The notes under the pieces were generated by a model. It saw nothing but the letters and a program-made list of their open reading frames with translations, was not told the DNA's origin and ran no database searches. Below are positions 1 through 9,330 of a stretch of 64,000 nt of DNA, piece by piece. A program made the position numbers and the translations under genes. How positions within the stretch are numbered: the stretch's first letter is position 1; each line of letters starts with the position of its first letter. This DNA is from CAZOOK01 sp964581385 (GTDB lineage: Bacteria; Pseudomonadota; Gammaproteobacteria; Nevskiales; Nevskiaceae), in NCBI GenBank assembly GCA_964581385.1, contig CAZOOK010000010.1, positions 76,135 through 140,134 on the forward strand, in the 5' to 3' direction.

Positions 1-733
1 AAGAAAAAATACACTTGCAAGACAATCTCACGAAACAAAACTCCTGTAATTAGTACAACCGTGAAAACCCTGAGTGCCTTAATGAATCGGCCAGAAAAAA
101 AACTCCGCCGATCCGGACGGTTGTGAAAATCCGCCGGCTTATGAGGTAATTGGTTTAACCCGCTACAACGCTGCTTCGAGCACGCTTTTGATCCTCACGC
201 GTGCTAAGCCGATCCAGGCGATAGATTTGTATTGGCAGCAGTTGCATAGGCGACACATGTCAAAAAGGTTTAAGGGCCGCACCAGAATTGGTGCTACGAA
301 GCAGCAAGTCCTCAGATCGTTGCTACCGTCGGCGAGCTTCGCCGCAGGGTTGGTATCGGCCCTACCGATGCCTTCTTTAATTAGTGATCGCGAATTAAGC
401 GATTGGGGCTTCTTGCCCGGACACCGAACCGGTGCTGGAACTGAAGTCTCGAAATTTATCGTTGCTTAGGACGTCATTTGGATGCTAACCCATATTATTT
501 ATGAAGTCGCCAGAAAATTTCCTGCTTTCGCTTGCACTGAAAGTGCCAGCGCCGGCGAGGTAATGACCGTATGACAGGAATCTCCGGGTAGATCGGCACG
601 TTGCGGGCTTCGCCGACGGTCATCATTCGCTCTTTACATAAATTGACCTTTAGTTCAGACACAATTCAGCTTGAAAGGTGAATGATGCATGCGTCGGGAA
701 TCCGTTTCCGATACACGATGCGGAGTATTCCAA
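1..733. other. Left-edge non-coding stretch
   Basis: No convincing gene is visible here. The only long open frame (188-469, plus) starts with TTG, has no ribosome binding site and gives a protein without recognisable features. The last 100 bases should carry the promoter of the glycine-zipper gene; TTGACC at 643-648 could be a -35 box, but no good -10 sits at the right distance. Confidence 0.4.
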
Positions 734-1465
734 ATGAACAAATCCTATAAATCCCCTTATGAGGCCCGTAAGGCCTTGATTGTGCTGGCTGGCAGTCTGG
801 CGCTTCTGACGGGTACGGCGACGCGGGCCGATGAAACGGGCGCGGTTGTCGGTACAGTCGTCGGCGGCGCAGCGGGTGCCGCCATCGGCAGCAATTCGGG
901 CGGGAATGGCGCTCTGGTCGGCGGCGCAATCGGGGCCGTCCTGGGAGCGATCGTTGGCAGCAACGCATCCGGTCAGGTCGCGGCGGCACCGGCGCCCGTT
1001 GTCGAAGCACCGGTGGTCATGGCTCCGCCGACGGTCGTTTACGCGGCCGCTCCTCAGATCGTGTATGCGGCTCCATCCGTGGTTTATTACCCATCGGCGC
1101 CGGTCGTTTATGGCTACCCGTATGGCTACCCGCAACCGTATTGCCCGCCACCGGTTGCGTATGGTGCCCCGGTGCACTACGGACCACCGCCGGTCGCATA
1201 CGGTGCGCCGTCATACTACGGACACCCCTCGCAGCCTCATTATGGACAGCCATCGTGGGGCGGCGCGCCGCCGTCTTCTGGAGGTGCGTCGCAGATCCCT
1301 CGGCCACCTCCGTCCATGACCCGTTCGTATCAGAGCAACGGCTACGGCGGCAGCGTCAACGGCGCTGCGCGTGGCTACGTGCAGCGGACCAGCTGGAGCG
1401 GTGGCGCGACGCGTAGTGCGATGGTCGTGCATGCCGGCTCGAGTGCACGCGGGTTCTATCGTTAA
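734..1465 (+). CDS. Glycine-zipper envelope protein with Tyr/Pro-rich C-terminus
   Basis: The 243-aa protein has a signal peptide (about residues 1-31, ending near TATRA) and then a glycine-zipper stretch at about 35-77 with G-x3-G spacing (GAVVGTVVGGAAGAAIG and a second copy). The rest is low-complexity sequence rich in Pro, Tyr, Gly and Ala (repeats such as YGYPYGYPQ, PPPVAYGAP). Glycine zippers pack in membranes, so an outer-membrane or periplasmic structural role is likely, but the substrate or partner is unknown. I chose ATG 734 over 689 because GGAG at 722-725 lies 8 bases upstream. The gene stands alone. The zipper family is clear; the function is not. Confidence 0.75.
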   Translation: MNKSYKSPYEARKALIVLAGSLALLTGTATRADETGAVVGTVVGGAAGAAIGSNSGGNGALVGGAIGAVLGAIVGSNASGQVAAAPAPVVEAPVVMAPPTVVYAAAPQIVYAAPSVVYYPSAPVVYGYPYGYPQPYCPPPVAYGAPVHYGPPPVAYGAPSYYGHPSQPHYGQPSWGGAPPSSGGASQIPRPPPSMTRSYQSNGYGGSVNGAARGYVQRTSWSGGATRSAMVVHAGSSARGFYR

Positions 1466-1681
1466 GGGGTTGGGCTGATACCGAACCGGGCACCACAAGC
1501 CCATCGCAACCTTATGATGGCTCCGGGGTGAGCAGCGCAACCGTCGGAAAATAGACTCGGTATCTTTGCGTATCGCGCGTCAGGAGCGGACATTCGAGCA
1601 CTGCCGCGTGCGCGCCGATGAAGAAGTCCGCTAATATGTTGCGGCTATGATGCGCACAGTCCGCCATGACGCCCGCGCCCA

Positions 1682-2683
1682 ATGCCGCCGTCCCCTGCCC
1701 CGCCCCTCCAATTCAACGTCCGCTCCGATATGTTCAGTCAGCTGGCGGCGATGGAGAACGCGGGCCTTCCCCCAGACAAGGCATTTGCAATGCTGCGTCT
1801 GCCGAAGCGCGAGCAGAAACGGGTTGAACGCATGAGCCGCTGGCTGTCCCTCGGTCTGGACGTAAGCGAATCGGGGTTGCGCAGCGGATTGTTCACGCCG
1901 CTGGAAGCTTCGCTGCTGCGTGCAGCTGCCAGCGGCGGCAGTCCGGCACATATGTACCGGCGCCTGGGCGACTATTACGCGCAACGCGCGGCGCGCTGGG
2001 CGGCGATGAAGTCGCGAATGGCGATGCCGGTGGCGATGCTGGTCATTACGGCGTTCGTACAGCCGTTGCCGCAGGTGGTCGCCGGCACCTTGGGCAGTGG
2101 CGGATATCTGCTGGCGGCCATGAGGCCGCTGCTGTTCTTCGGCGTCGTTGCGTTCTGTGTGCTGCGTTCGCCGGTCTGGCTGCAGAGGAATTCGATGGCT
2201 GCCGCGCGCACGGCGCTTTACCGCCTGCTGCCGCGGATTCCCGTATTCGGCCCGATGCACGTGCGGCGCAATCTGCGCGATTTCTTCGAAACTCTGGCGC
2301 TGTTGCTGGAGGCCGGCCTGCCGATATTGGATGCTCTGCCCAAGGCGCTCGACACCATCGGCAACACCGTGATCCGCGAGGATTTCGCGCTCATCGCTAC
2401 GCGCATTGAAGGCGGCGCCAGCTTCGCCCAGGCGCTGAGCGAACGGGCATTTGCCGGACGCGAGCGCGCGCATCCGCTGCTGCACAGCGGCGAGGCCAGC
2501 GGTTCGCTGCCGGAAATGCTGCTTCATTACGCGGATCAGGAGACGACTTCGATCCGGCTGTTCGACGAGCTGGTCGCGGAATGGATTCCGCGCCTGGTGT
2601 ATGCGCTGGTGGCGGCGTCAATTGTCTATGGCCTGCTGCATGGAGCCGGCGTGGGGCCGGAGTTGCCCGAAGATCTGCGTTGA
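1682..2683 (+). CDS. Orphan type II secretion F-domain (GspF/PilC-like) membrane protein
   Basis: This 333-aa protein has two T2SSF-type repeats (about residues 17-130 and 195-315). Each carries the family pattern of a short helical motif with a Gly-Leu-Pro turn: MENAGLPPDKAFAML in the first, LLLEAGLPILDALPKAL in the second. Hydrophobic segments lie near 112-130, 145-165 and 300-322. GspF/PilC proteins are the inner-membrane platform of type II secretion systems and type IV pili. No ATPase, pilin or secretin gene lies nearby, so it is either an orphan platform or a diverged relative. At 333 aa it is shorter than the usual 400 aa. The start is uncertain: ATG 1682 gives the longest form and ATG 1730 is possible. 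Confidence 0.75.
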   Translation: MPPSPAPPLQFNVRSDMFSQLAAMENAGLPPDKAFAMLRLPKREQKRVERMSRWLSLGLDVSESGLRSGLFTPLEASLLRAAASGGSPAHMYRRLGDYYAQRAARWAAMKSRMAMPVAMLVITAFVQPLPQVVAGTLGSGGYLLAAMRPLLFFGVVAFCVLRSPVWLQRNSMAAARTALYRLLPRIPVFGPMHVRRNLRDFFETLALLLEAGLPILDALPKALDTIGNTVIREDFALIATRIEGGASFAQALSERAFAGRERAHPLLHSGEASGSLPEMLLHYADQETTSIRLFDELVAEWIPRLVYALVAASIVYGLLHGAGVGPELPEDLR

Positions 2684-2743
2684 TCCGCACACCTCGGATA
2701 AGATCGCATACGGTCGCTCCACGCATTCCAAATTGTGCGTACA

Positions 2744-2755
2744 ATGTATATACAT
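2744..2755. promoter_or_regulatory. Palindromic operator candidate of the toxin-antitoxin operon
   Basis: ATGTATATACAT is a perfect 12-bp palindrome, 18 bp before the antitoxin start. DUF1778 antitoxins are ribbon-helix-helix proteins that repress their own operon by binding such palindromes. This role is inferred from position. Confidence 0.55.
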
Positions 2756-2773
2756 GTTTGACGAGACTTTGCC

Positions 2774-3064
2774 ATGGCATCCACTTCAACCGCTCGTGAA
2801 ACCACCATTAACCTTCGCGCATCGACGGCACGGCGGGCGCTGATCGATCAAGCGGCTCAGCTGTCGGGCAAAAGCCGGACCGATTTCATGCTAGACGCTG
2901 CTTGTGAAAAAGCTCAGCAAGTGATGCTCGACCGTACGGTATTTGCGCTCGATAAATCAGGCTTCCGGCGCTTCGCGAAGATCCTCGACGCACCGATTAC
3001 GAACAGCAACGCAATACTCCGGTTGCTCAAGCGTCGCGCACCATGGGAATCGAAAGCGCGGTGA
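2774..3064 (+). CDS. DUF1778 (TacA-type) antitoxin
   Basis: This 96-aa protein has an N-terminal ribbon-helix-helix segment (about residues 10-42, with TINLRAS and the LSGKSRTDFMLDAA helix). The C-terminal tail that in this family wraps the toxin runs through VFALDKSGFRRFAKILDAP. DUF1778 antitoxins neutralise GNAT acetyltransferase toxins and repress the operon. The frame overlaps the toxin start by 22 bases, so the two are translationally coupled. A palindrome sits just upstream. The family assignment is firm from the pairing and the motif pattern. Confidence 0.9.
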   Translation: MASTSTARETTINLRASTARRALIDQAAQLSGKSRTDFMLDAACEKAQQVMLDRTVFALDKSGFRRFAKILDAPITNSNAILRLLKRRAPWESKAR

Positions 3065-3561
3065 GGTTGAAGGGTGCTGCCCCGCTCGAAAGTACCCATC
3101 GGATCGACGCATTTCGCTGCACAGAACTCGCGTTGGAAAGCTGGCTCAAACAACGGGCCTGGAAGAATCAGCAAGAAGGTGCGGCACGCTGCTTCGTTGT
3201 CTGCGATGGACAGGAAGTTGTTGGTTATTACGCGCTGTCGGCGGGCGCAGTGCTGCATGCACAGACACCGGGAAGCATTCGCCGCAACATGCCGGAGCCA
3301 ATTCCTGTGGTCGTTCTTGGCCGGCTGGCGGTGCATGCAGACTGGGCTGCCAAAGGTATTGGCGCAGGCCTTCTCAAGGATGCGGTATTGCGCGCATTAC
3401 CGCTTTCTCAGGAAATGGGTATCCGGGCCATGCTTTGCCATGCGATCAGTGAAGAAGCAAAGCGCTTTTATCTGCACCATGGCTTCATCGAATCTCCAAT
3501 CGAGCCCATGACCGTAATGCTGAATCTCGCCAAGCTGAGAAGCTCTTTTCCGATTGCGTGA
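3043..3561 (+). CDS. GNAT-family toxin (TacT-type acetyltransferase)
   Basis: The 172-aa GCN5-related acetyltransferase is encoded directly after, and overlapping, a DUF1778 antitoxin. TacT-type toxins acetylate the amino group of charged aminoacyl-tRNA and block translation. The acetyl-CoA site is visible as VLGRLAVHADWAAKGIGAG (motif A, about residues 90-110), and a late Tyr in KRFYLHHGFIESP matches the catalytic Tyr of the family. The length is normal for TacT (about 160-175 aa). The tRNA target cannot be read from sequence. It is probably co-transcribed with the antitoxin. Confidence 0.9.
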   Translation: MGIESAVRLKGAAPLESTHRIDAFRCTELALESWLKQRAWKNQQEGAARCFVVCDGQEVVGYYALSAGAVLHAQTPGSIRRNMPEPIPVVVLGRLAVHADWAAKGIGAGLLKDAVLRALPLSQEMGIRAMLCHAISEEAKRFYLHHGFIESPIEPMTVMLNLAKLRSSFPIA

Positions 3562-3732
3562 AAATCGGCGCTCGCGCCGTCAGCTGCGCGTCTGCGGGCA
3601 CGCAGCTGTAGAATCGGAAAAATAATCGGCATAAATATTTTTAATATCTATGATTAGACATAATTATTTTGTTTACTTTCATTGAATTAAATAAAACTTG
3701 TATCGGCATAATGATCGGCAGATAATTGCACG

Positions 3733-4929
3733 ATGTTAAAGCCTGACCTCTATCATAGCCCGCATCAATTTGAGCCGCTGTTGCCGCAAACGCGGCTTGA
3801 TGAACTGTATGCCGTTGCCCAGCAAATTATCGAGGCGTCTTTGAGCCTGCGGGGACATGTACACCCGGCAACGACCGCGTCTCTAGCGGAACGCCTGCGG
3901 GCCATGAATTCTTACTACTCGAACAAAATCGAAGGCCAAAGCACCCATCCGCTCAATATCGAACGCAGCCTGCATCAGGATTTTTCCCGGAAACCCAAAA
4001 TCGCCAAGCTGCAAAGGCTGGCCCTGGCCCACATCGAAGCCGAACGCGAAATCGAGTCATGGGCGACAGCGGACGCACTTGCTGTGTTCACCGCAGAAGG
4101 CATCCACCGCATTCACCACGCGCTGTACAGCCGGCTATCAGAGCAGGACCGCACCACCGAGGATGGCCGCATTGTCATACCGGGCGCATGGAGGGAAGAG
4201 GAAGTCGAGGTTGGACGCCATATCCCGCTCGCGTTCAAGAGCATACCCGCCTTCCTCGAACGTTATGCCGAGGTGTACGCCAAAGAAGCAGGCAGGGATC
4301 GCATATTGGTTGCCACCGCCAGCGCGCATCAGCGCCTCCTCTGGCTCCATCCATTCCTCGATGGCAATGGTCGCGTCACTCGCCTTGCTTCGCAGGCTCT
4401 GATTTTTTCGCGTTTCTCAAATGGCCTGTGGTCGATCAGTCGCGGACTGGCACGCACGCAAACCGACTACTACGCTCGTCTGGAAGATGCCGATGAACCA
4501 CGGCGCGGCGACCTTGACGGCCGGGGCAACCTGACTGAAGAAGGGCTGTGGAACTGGTGCAAATATTTTCTCGATCTTTGCCTGGACCAGGTCACGTTTA
4601 TGGCGCGACTGCTCAAGCTCGACGGAATGCGGGAACGCATTCGAGCGCTGGTGACCTATCGTGCCGAAACAGAAAAGGGGATGCGCAGCGAAGCCGCTCT
4701 GCCTCTGCACTATCTCTTTACTTCCGGACCACTGTCGCGCGGAGATTTCAAACAGCTGACGGGGCTAGGCGAACGCAGCGCGCAAGCCCTGCTTTCTCAC
4801 TTACTTGCTACGGGACTGGTTGCATCGGATACCAAGCTCGGATCGGTGCGGTTTGCGTTCCCGCTGGATTCGCTGCAATTTTATTTACCCGATCTTTACC
4901 CGGAAGCGGCCACTCAGCTGGACGAGTAG
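3733..4929 (+). CDS. Fic-domain protein with N-terminal inhibitory helix
   Basis: This 398-aa protein carries the complete Fic active site HPFLDGNGRVTR at residues 206-217. His206 is the catalytic base, and the GNGR loop binds nucleotide phosphate. Fic enzymes usually transfer AMP from ATP to a Ser, Thr or Tyr of a target protein. The inhibitory motif SNKIEG at residues 63-68 fits (S/T)xxxE(G/N), so it is a class II Fic that holds itself off. The C-terminal part (about 325-390) looks like a winged-helix domain (LSRGDFKQLTGLGERSAQALL). The upstream 170 bases are far more AT-rich than the surroundings, hinting at transfer. The target is unknown. Confidence 0.9.
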   Translation: MLKPDLYHSPHQFEPLLPQTRLDELYAVAQQIIEASLSLRGHVHPATTASLAERLRAMNSYYSNKIEGQSTHPLNIERSLHQDFSRKPKIAKLQRLALAHIEAEREIESWATADALAVFTAEGIHRIHHALYSRLSEQDRTTEDGRIVIPGAWREEEVEVGRHIPLAFKSIPAFLERYAEVYAKEAGRDRILVATASAHQRLLWLHPFLDGNGRVTRLASQALIFSRFSNGLWSISRGLARTQTDYYARLEDADEPRRGDLDGRGNLTEEGLWNWCKYFLDLCLDQVTFMARLLKLDGMRERIRALVTYRAETEKGMRSEAALPLHYLFTSGPLSRGDFKQLTGLGERSAQALLSHLLATGLVASDTKLGSVRFAFPLDSLQFYLPDLYPEAATQLDE

Positions 4930-4970
4930 CTAGTCCTACTGCACTGAATCGGTGGCCGCTGCTTTCGGGG

Positions 4971-5534
4971 TCAGCGCTTGATGCGGGAAATTTTGGTGCC
5001 TTCGATGCTGAGGCTCGCCATCAATCCTTGCTGATCAAAAATGAAAGCATAGGCATCGTCCTTCAATGAAGACGAGGATAAATTCTTGGCGACGCCTTCA
5101 TTCACGACCACCACCGTCGGACCTGTGCCGATTTCCCAGCCGTCCGACTTGTCCAGATACTTCAAGGCGCTGTCGCTCATGAGAAACAGCGCGTAGCCGT
5201 AAGACTGGGCACCTGCCTGCAGGCCCCAGGAAGCTGAGACGGAATTGTAGTATCCGACCACGCTTGTAGCCTTGGTCAGAACACCTTCGCCATAACTGCC
5301 GCCGAATACCAAGCCGGCTTTGACGATGTTGGGAAAAACCAGCACCGCTTTGGCGTGCTTCGCAATATCCTTGGCAACCGGGTTGGCCTTGTAGAGATTC
5401 TGCAGCGCCTGTTCGGCGTCGTGGTTCAGCTCTTCGGCCGACGATGCGCTTGAGCCACTGGCGAATGCGCTAAAGGAGAAAGCGGGCATGGCCGCGATAA
5501 TAAGCGCTAAAGCGATGTTTTGAAGTGTTGTCAT
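4971..5534 (-). CDS. SYLF (YSC84-type) lipid-binding-domain secreted protein
   Basis: The 187-aa protein has a signal peptide (about 1-25, cut near SAFA). The SYLF domain follows from about residue 60, with the typical stretch AKAVLVFPNIVKAGLVFGGSYG and a later WGLQAGAQSYGYALFLM. SYLF domains bind phosphoinositides in eukaryotes; bacterial members are exported and of unknown role, often stress-linked. The gene converges on the Fic gene and has no operon partner. Confidence 0.85.
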   Translation of the reverse strand: MTTLQNIALALIIAAMPAFSFSAFASGSSASSAEELNHDAEQALQNLYKANPVAKDIAKHAKAVLVFPNIVKAGLVFGGSYGEGVLTKATSVVGYYNSVSASWGLQAGAQSYGYALFLMSDSALKYLDKSDGWEIGTGPTVVVVNEGVAKNLSSSSLKDDAYAFIFDQQGLMASLSIEGTKISRIKR

Positions 5535-5704
5535 TTTCGTATTCCTTTACTTGTTGTTGTCTGTGAAAAATTGTCGTCCTGTTGACGTTCTGTCGATCGT
5601 ATATATCCGTTTCTATCCTCAAACCTCAAAGCAACTGCTGCGCTCCCGCAGCATCTCCTCTCACGTGACGGATCCAACTCTCCGAATCCGATACTCACAT
5701 CTGA

Positions 5705-5911
5705 TTATTCAGTCAATATCGTTATCGCCTCTGCCAGAGTGCTTATTCGATACGGATGGAAATGGGTGTGGGAACTACCCAGTTCAGATGGTTGTTTGAT
5801 GGCTAAAAGAACGACGACGTCACTCTTATCCACAAAAGCGGCGAAGCCGTGGTTCCGTGCGAACGCTGCAACGCGCGTGAGCTCAGCCGGTGCCAGTCGC
5901 GATCTATCCAT
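5705..5911 (-). CDS. Small hypothetical protein
   Basis: The 68-aa protein (start MDRSRLAPAELTRVAAF) is not recognised. ATG 5911 is preferred over 5950 because AGGAG lies 8 bases upstream of it, while the longer version has no Shine-Dalgarno. A short amphipathic helix is followed by a hydrophobic strand (KSDVVVLLAIKQP), suggesting a small alpha/beta fold. It lies between two minus-strand envelope genes with independent spacing. Confidence 0.5.
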   Translation of the reverse strand: MDRSRLAPAELTRVAAFARNHGFAAFVDKSDVVVLLAIKQPSELGSSHTHFHPYRISTLAEAITILTE

Positions 5912-6107
5912 AGAAACGGCTCCTGATAGTCCAACTATCGTGTCGGACATGAAGTTTAGACAAAGAAAGGAAGCAGCCGTTCACTTACGACTTGCGCATT
6001 GCAATCGGCCGGCTTCGAAAGAAGGCGGCTTCGCCATACCGGCAGGCCTTCAAGCGGTTGCTGATGGTGCACACCGATCAAAAACCGCTTGCGCCTGCCG
6101 GCGGCGT

Positions 6108-6776
6108 TCAGCGCCCTCCCGATGCCATTCCCGACTTGGTCGGCGTGTCGGGGGCGTCAACAACCAAGGCGACGCGGCGGTTGGCTTCACCCTGCTCGCC
6201 CCAGGCCCCGGCCGCGATCTGGCGGCTTTGCGCCTTGCCGTAGCTGATGGTGCGGAGCTTGTCGGGGTTGAGACCGCCCTGCGCCACGAGATAGTCCCGC
6301 ACCGTCCGCGCGCGCCGCAGGCCCAGCAACTTGTTGTAAGTCGGAGAACCGGCAGCGTCAGTAAAGCCTTCAACAGTGACGAGCGCGTCCGGATGGTGCT
6401 CGCGGATGACGGAGGCAAAATCATTCAGCGCCGCCTTATCCTGATCGTGCAGATCCGTTTTATCGAAATCGAAGTGCGCTGACATATCCACGCGCACACG
6501 GCCCTTAAGGTCGGACACGCTGGCGTCGTATTGCTGGAACTTCGAGTCCAGTTCACTCTTCAGACCGGCCAGATTGGTACGCGTACCGGCCAGATCGGTG
6601 CGCATCCCCAATAAGTCGGTACGAGTGGAACTCAAACCACCCTGCAAATTTTGCTGGTTCTGTCGCAAGTCCGCGACGGTGGCTTCGTACTCGGATCGCG
6701 GGACGTAATCGACACAACCGGCGAGTGTGGCGATGGCGACAACAGCGAGAGTGGCGGCACTTCCATTACCTTTCAT
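6108..6776 (-). CDS. OmpA-family lipoprotein
   Basis: The 222-aa protein has a lipoprotein signal with lipobox TLAGC (lipidated Cys21). Next comes a coiled or heptad-like spacer (about 30-85) with an 8-residue repeat TRTDLAGT/TRTNLAGL. An OmpA C-terminal peptidoglycan-binding domain follows (about 95-205), seen in HFDFDKTDLHDQDKAAL and GFTDAAG ... LRRARTVRDYL. It should anchor the outer membrane to peptidoglycan, like Pal. The cytochrome bd operon lies divergently next to it. Confidence 0.9.
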   Translation of the reverse strand: MKGNGSAATLAVVAIATLAGCVDYVPRSEYEATVADLRQNQQNLQGGLSSTRTDLLGMRTDLAGTRTNLAGLKSELDSKFQQYDASVSDLKGRVRVDMSAHFDFDKTDLHDQDKAALNDFASVIREHHPDALVTVEGFTDAAGSPTYNKLLGLRRARTVRDYLVAQGGLNPDKLRTISYGKAQSRQIAAGAWGEQGEANRRVALVVDAPDTPTKSGMASGGR

Positions 6777-6955
6777 TTGTATAGTCCTTTACTTCGCACT
6801 CAATGCGTGCAGCAGTTCAGGTTATGCCTTCCAATCTGAAGTCCAGCTGAACGCGGATGAATACCGAATGAGCCCTGCCGCGCGCCAGATATGCAATACT
6901 TTTCCCAAGGTGCGCGGGGAGAACGCGAATATTTCGATGACCCAAAGGAGGGTTC

Positions 6956-8338
6956 ATGGATGCCGTTCTTTTATCCCGCATTCAGTTCGGCTTCACGATT
7001 GGATTTCACATCCTCTTTCCGACGCTGACGATCGGACTGGCATGGTTCTTGGTTTTCTTCGAAGCCGCCCTGGGGCGTACACACAGGCAAAGCTGGCTCA
7101 AGCTCTATAGCTTCTGGGTCAAGATCTTCGCGCTGACCTTCGGCATGGGCGTGGTGTCAGGTCTCGTGCTCTCATACGAGATCGGCACCAACTTCAGCCG
7201 CTTTTCCACGATTGCCGGGCCGGTGATGGGGCCGCTGCTGTCGGTTGAAGTATTGACGGCGTTCTTCGTCGAAGCCGGCTTTCTCGGTGTGATGCTGTTC
7301 GGTTGGGAAAAGGTCGGGCCGCGACTGCATTTCCTTGCGACGCTATTGGTTGCACTTGGCACCACCAACTCCGCGTTCTGGATCCTCTCAGCAAATAGCT
7401 GGATGCATACACCGCAGGGCATCACTTGGGTGGATGGCCACGTCGAGCCTCAGGATTGGTTCGCCGTGATTTTCAATCCTTCGTTTCCGTACCGACTTGC
7501 GCACATGCTGCTGGCCTCGTTGCTGACCAGTTCGCTGGTCGTCGCCGGTGTGTCGGCAGCGCAGTGGCGGCGCGACGGCGATTCATATGCGAAAGGCGGT
7601 CTGCGCGTCGCGGTGGTCGCCATTGCGGTGCTGGCGCCGCTGCAGATCGTCGCCGGCGATCAGCAAGGACTCAACGTGCGCGAGCATCAGCCGGTGAAGG
7701 TGGCGGCGATGGAAGGCCTGTGGCATACGCGCAGCGACGTGCCGCTGATCGCGTTCGCGATTCCGGATCAGACGGCCCAGGACAACCGCTTCGCCATTGA
7801 AGTGCCGAATCTGGCGAGTCTGATCCTGACGCATTCGCTGCACGGTGAAGTCCAGGGGCTCGATTCGGTGCCACGCGATCAGCAGCCGCCGGTGCTGCCC
7901 GTATTCTTCGGCTTTCGGCTGATGGTCGGCCTCGGCTTCTGGTTCCTGCTGCTCGGCGCGACGGGTGTCGTGCTGCTGCTGAGAAAACGACTGGAACGGA
8001 GCCCGCTGTTCCTGACGACGCTGAAGTGGTCGACGCCGCTTGGCTTCGTCGCCACGATCTCCGGCTGGGTCGTTGCGGAGACCGGGCGGCAGCCGTGGGT
8101 TGTCTACGGCCTGCTGCGCACGGCGGATGCCACCTCGCCGATACCCGCGGCGGACGTGGCCGGGTCGCTGGCGGTCTTCGTGCTGGTCTATGGCGTGGTG
8201 TTCACCACATATCTGTATTTCATCAGACGCCTGGTGCGGGCGGGTCCGGTCTTGCCGGCGCGGCATCCGCAGGCGATGCGCGGCGCACGCGCGGCGGAAG
8301 TATTGCCGAAGTCCAGCGGATTCCAATCATGGACCTGA
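6956..8338 (+). CDS. cydA: Cytochrome bd-type quinol oxidase subunit I (cyanide-insensitive type)
   Basis: The 460-aa membrane protein oxidises quinol and carries the heme groups that reduce oxygen to water. The His18 heme ligand (FTIGFHILFP), a second heme His near 185 (PYRLAHM) and the conserved GWVVAETGRQPW (about 370-381) are present. At 460 aa it lacks the long Q-loop insert of E. coli CydA (522 aa), which matches CioA/short-Q-loop enzymes. A strong ribosome binding site (AAGGAGGG) sits 3 bases before ATG 6956. It overlaps cydB by 10 bases. Confidence 0.95.
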   Translation: MDAVLLSRIQFGFTIGFHILFPTLTIGLAWFLVFFEAALGRTHRQSWLKLYSFWVKIFALTFGMGVVSGLVLSYEIGTNFSRFSTIAGPVMGPLLSVEVLTAFFVEAGFLGVMLFGWEKVGPRLHFLATLLVALGTTNSAFWILSANSWMHTPQGITWVDGHVEPQDWFAVIFNPSFPYRLAHMLLASLLTSSLVVAGVSAAQWRRDGDSYAKGGLRVAVVAIAVLAPLQIVAGDQQGLNVREHQPVKVAAMEGLWHTRSDVPLIAFAIPDQTAQDNRFAIEVPNLASLILTHSLHGEVQGLDSVPRDQQPPVLPVFFGFRLMVGLGFWFLLLGATGVVLLLRKRLERSPLFLTTLKWSTPLGFVATISGWVVAETGRQPWVVYGLLRTADATSPIPAADVAGSLAVFVLVYGVVFTTYLYFIRRLVRAGPVLPARHPQAMRGARAAEVLPKSSGFQSWT

Positions 8339-9330
8339 GCCTGATCTGCGCCGGCATCATCGCGTTCGGCGTATTGATGTACGTGATTCTCGACGGCTTC
8401 GATCTTGGTGTCGGCATCCTCTTTCCTTACATGCCAGATGCTGCGGCGCGTGATACCGCGATCGCCAGCATCGCGCCCGTGTGGGACGGCAACGAGACCT
8501 GGCTGATCCTGGGCGGCGTGGTGCTGTTTGGCGCATTTCCTTTGGCCTATGCCATTGCCCTACCCGCGTTCTACGTTCCGATCATGCTGCTGCTGTTTGC
8601 GCTGATCTTTCGCGGTGTGGCTTTTGAATTCCGGCAGAAGGCGACGACCTATCGATGGCTATGGGACGTGGCCTTCTCCGGTGGATCGACGATCGCCGCA
8701 TTCGCGCAAGGCTTGCTGCTCGGCGGCCTGATCGAAGGCGTGAAAATCAAAGATCACGCGTTCGCCGGCGGACACTGGGACTGGCTGTCGCCGTTCAGTC
8801 TCGTCGCGGCATTGGGTGTGGTCGGCGGTTACGCGCTGCTGGGCAGTACTTGGTTGGTGCGCAAGACTGAAGGCGAGCTGCACGACTGGGCGCGCTACAC
8901 GGCGCGGCGCATGCTTTATGTGTCGCTGGCGTTCATCGCCATCGTCAGCATCTACACGCCGCTGCGTTTTCCGGTGATTGCCGAGCGCTGGTTTGGACAT
9001 CAGCATTGGATCAGCCTGGCGCCGGTGCCGATCGCAACCGCTGTCGTCGGGCTGTCGCTGTGGCGCGAGCTGCACTACGACAGCGACCTCATGCCGTTCT
9101 TCTATGCGGTGGGGCTGTTCATGCTCGGCTATCTCGGCATCGCCATCAGTCTCTGGCCGAATCTGCTGCCGCCATCGCTGTCGATCTGGGACGCCGCGGC
9201 GCCGCGCAAGAGCCAGCAGTTTCTTCTCATCGCGATCGCGGCGGCGCTGCCGATGGTGCTGATCTACACCGCTTACGCGTACTCAGTGTTCTGGGGCAAG
9301 GTCAGCGTCAACGATGGTTATGAACACTGA
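8329..9330 (+). CDS. cydB: Cytochrome bd-type quinol oxidase subunit II
   Basis: The 333-aa membrane subunit begins MDLSLICAGIIAFGVLMYVI at ATG 8329, overlapping the cydA stop by 10 bases. The N-terminal LDGFDLGVGILFP and the WDGNETWLILGGVVLFGAFP motif are typical of CydB/CioB. It supports assembly of the oxidase with CydA. The longer upstream reading frame from 8026 is inside cydA and is not the gene. A small DUF2474 gene follows directly. Confidence 0.95.
   Translation: MDLSLICAGIIAFGVLMYVILDGFDLGVGILFPYMPDAAARDTAIASIAPVWDGNETWLILGGVVLFGAFPLAYAIALPAFYVPIMLLLFALIFRGVAFEFRQKATTYRWLWDVAFSGGSTIAAFAQGLLLGGLIEGVKIKDHAFAGGHWDWLSPFSLVAALGVVGGYALLGSTWLVRKTEGELHDWARYTARRMLYVSLAFIAIVSIYTPLRFPVIAERWFGHQHWISLAPVPIATAVVGLSLWRELHYDSDLMPFFYAVGLFMLGYLGIAISLWPNLLPPSLSIWDAAAPRKSQQFLLIAIAAALPMVLIYTAYAYSVFWGKVSVNDGYEH

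Noticed and set aside
188..469. 93-aa frame at the left edge
   Set aside because: TTG start, no ribosome binding site, no recognisable domain.
4905..4960. AGCGGCCAC/GTGGCCGCT pair at the end of the Fic gene
   Set aside because: 9-bp arms but a loop of 38 bases and no T-run, so too weak to call a terminator.
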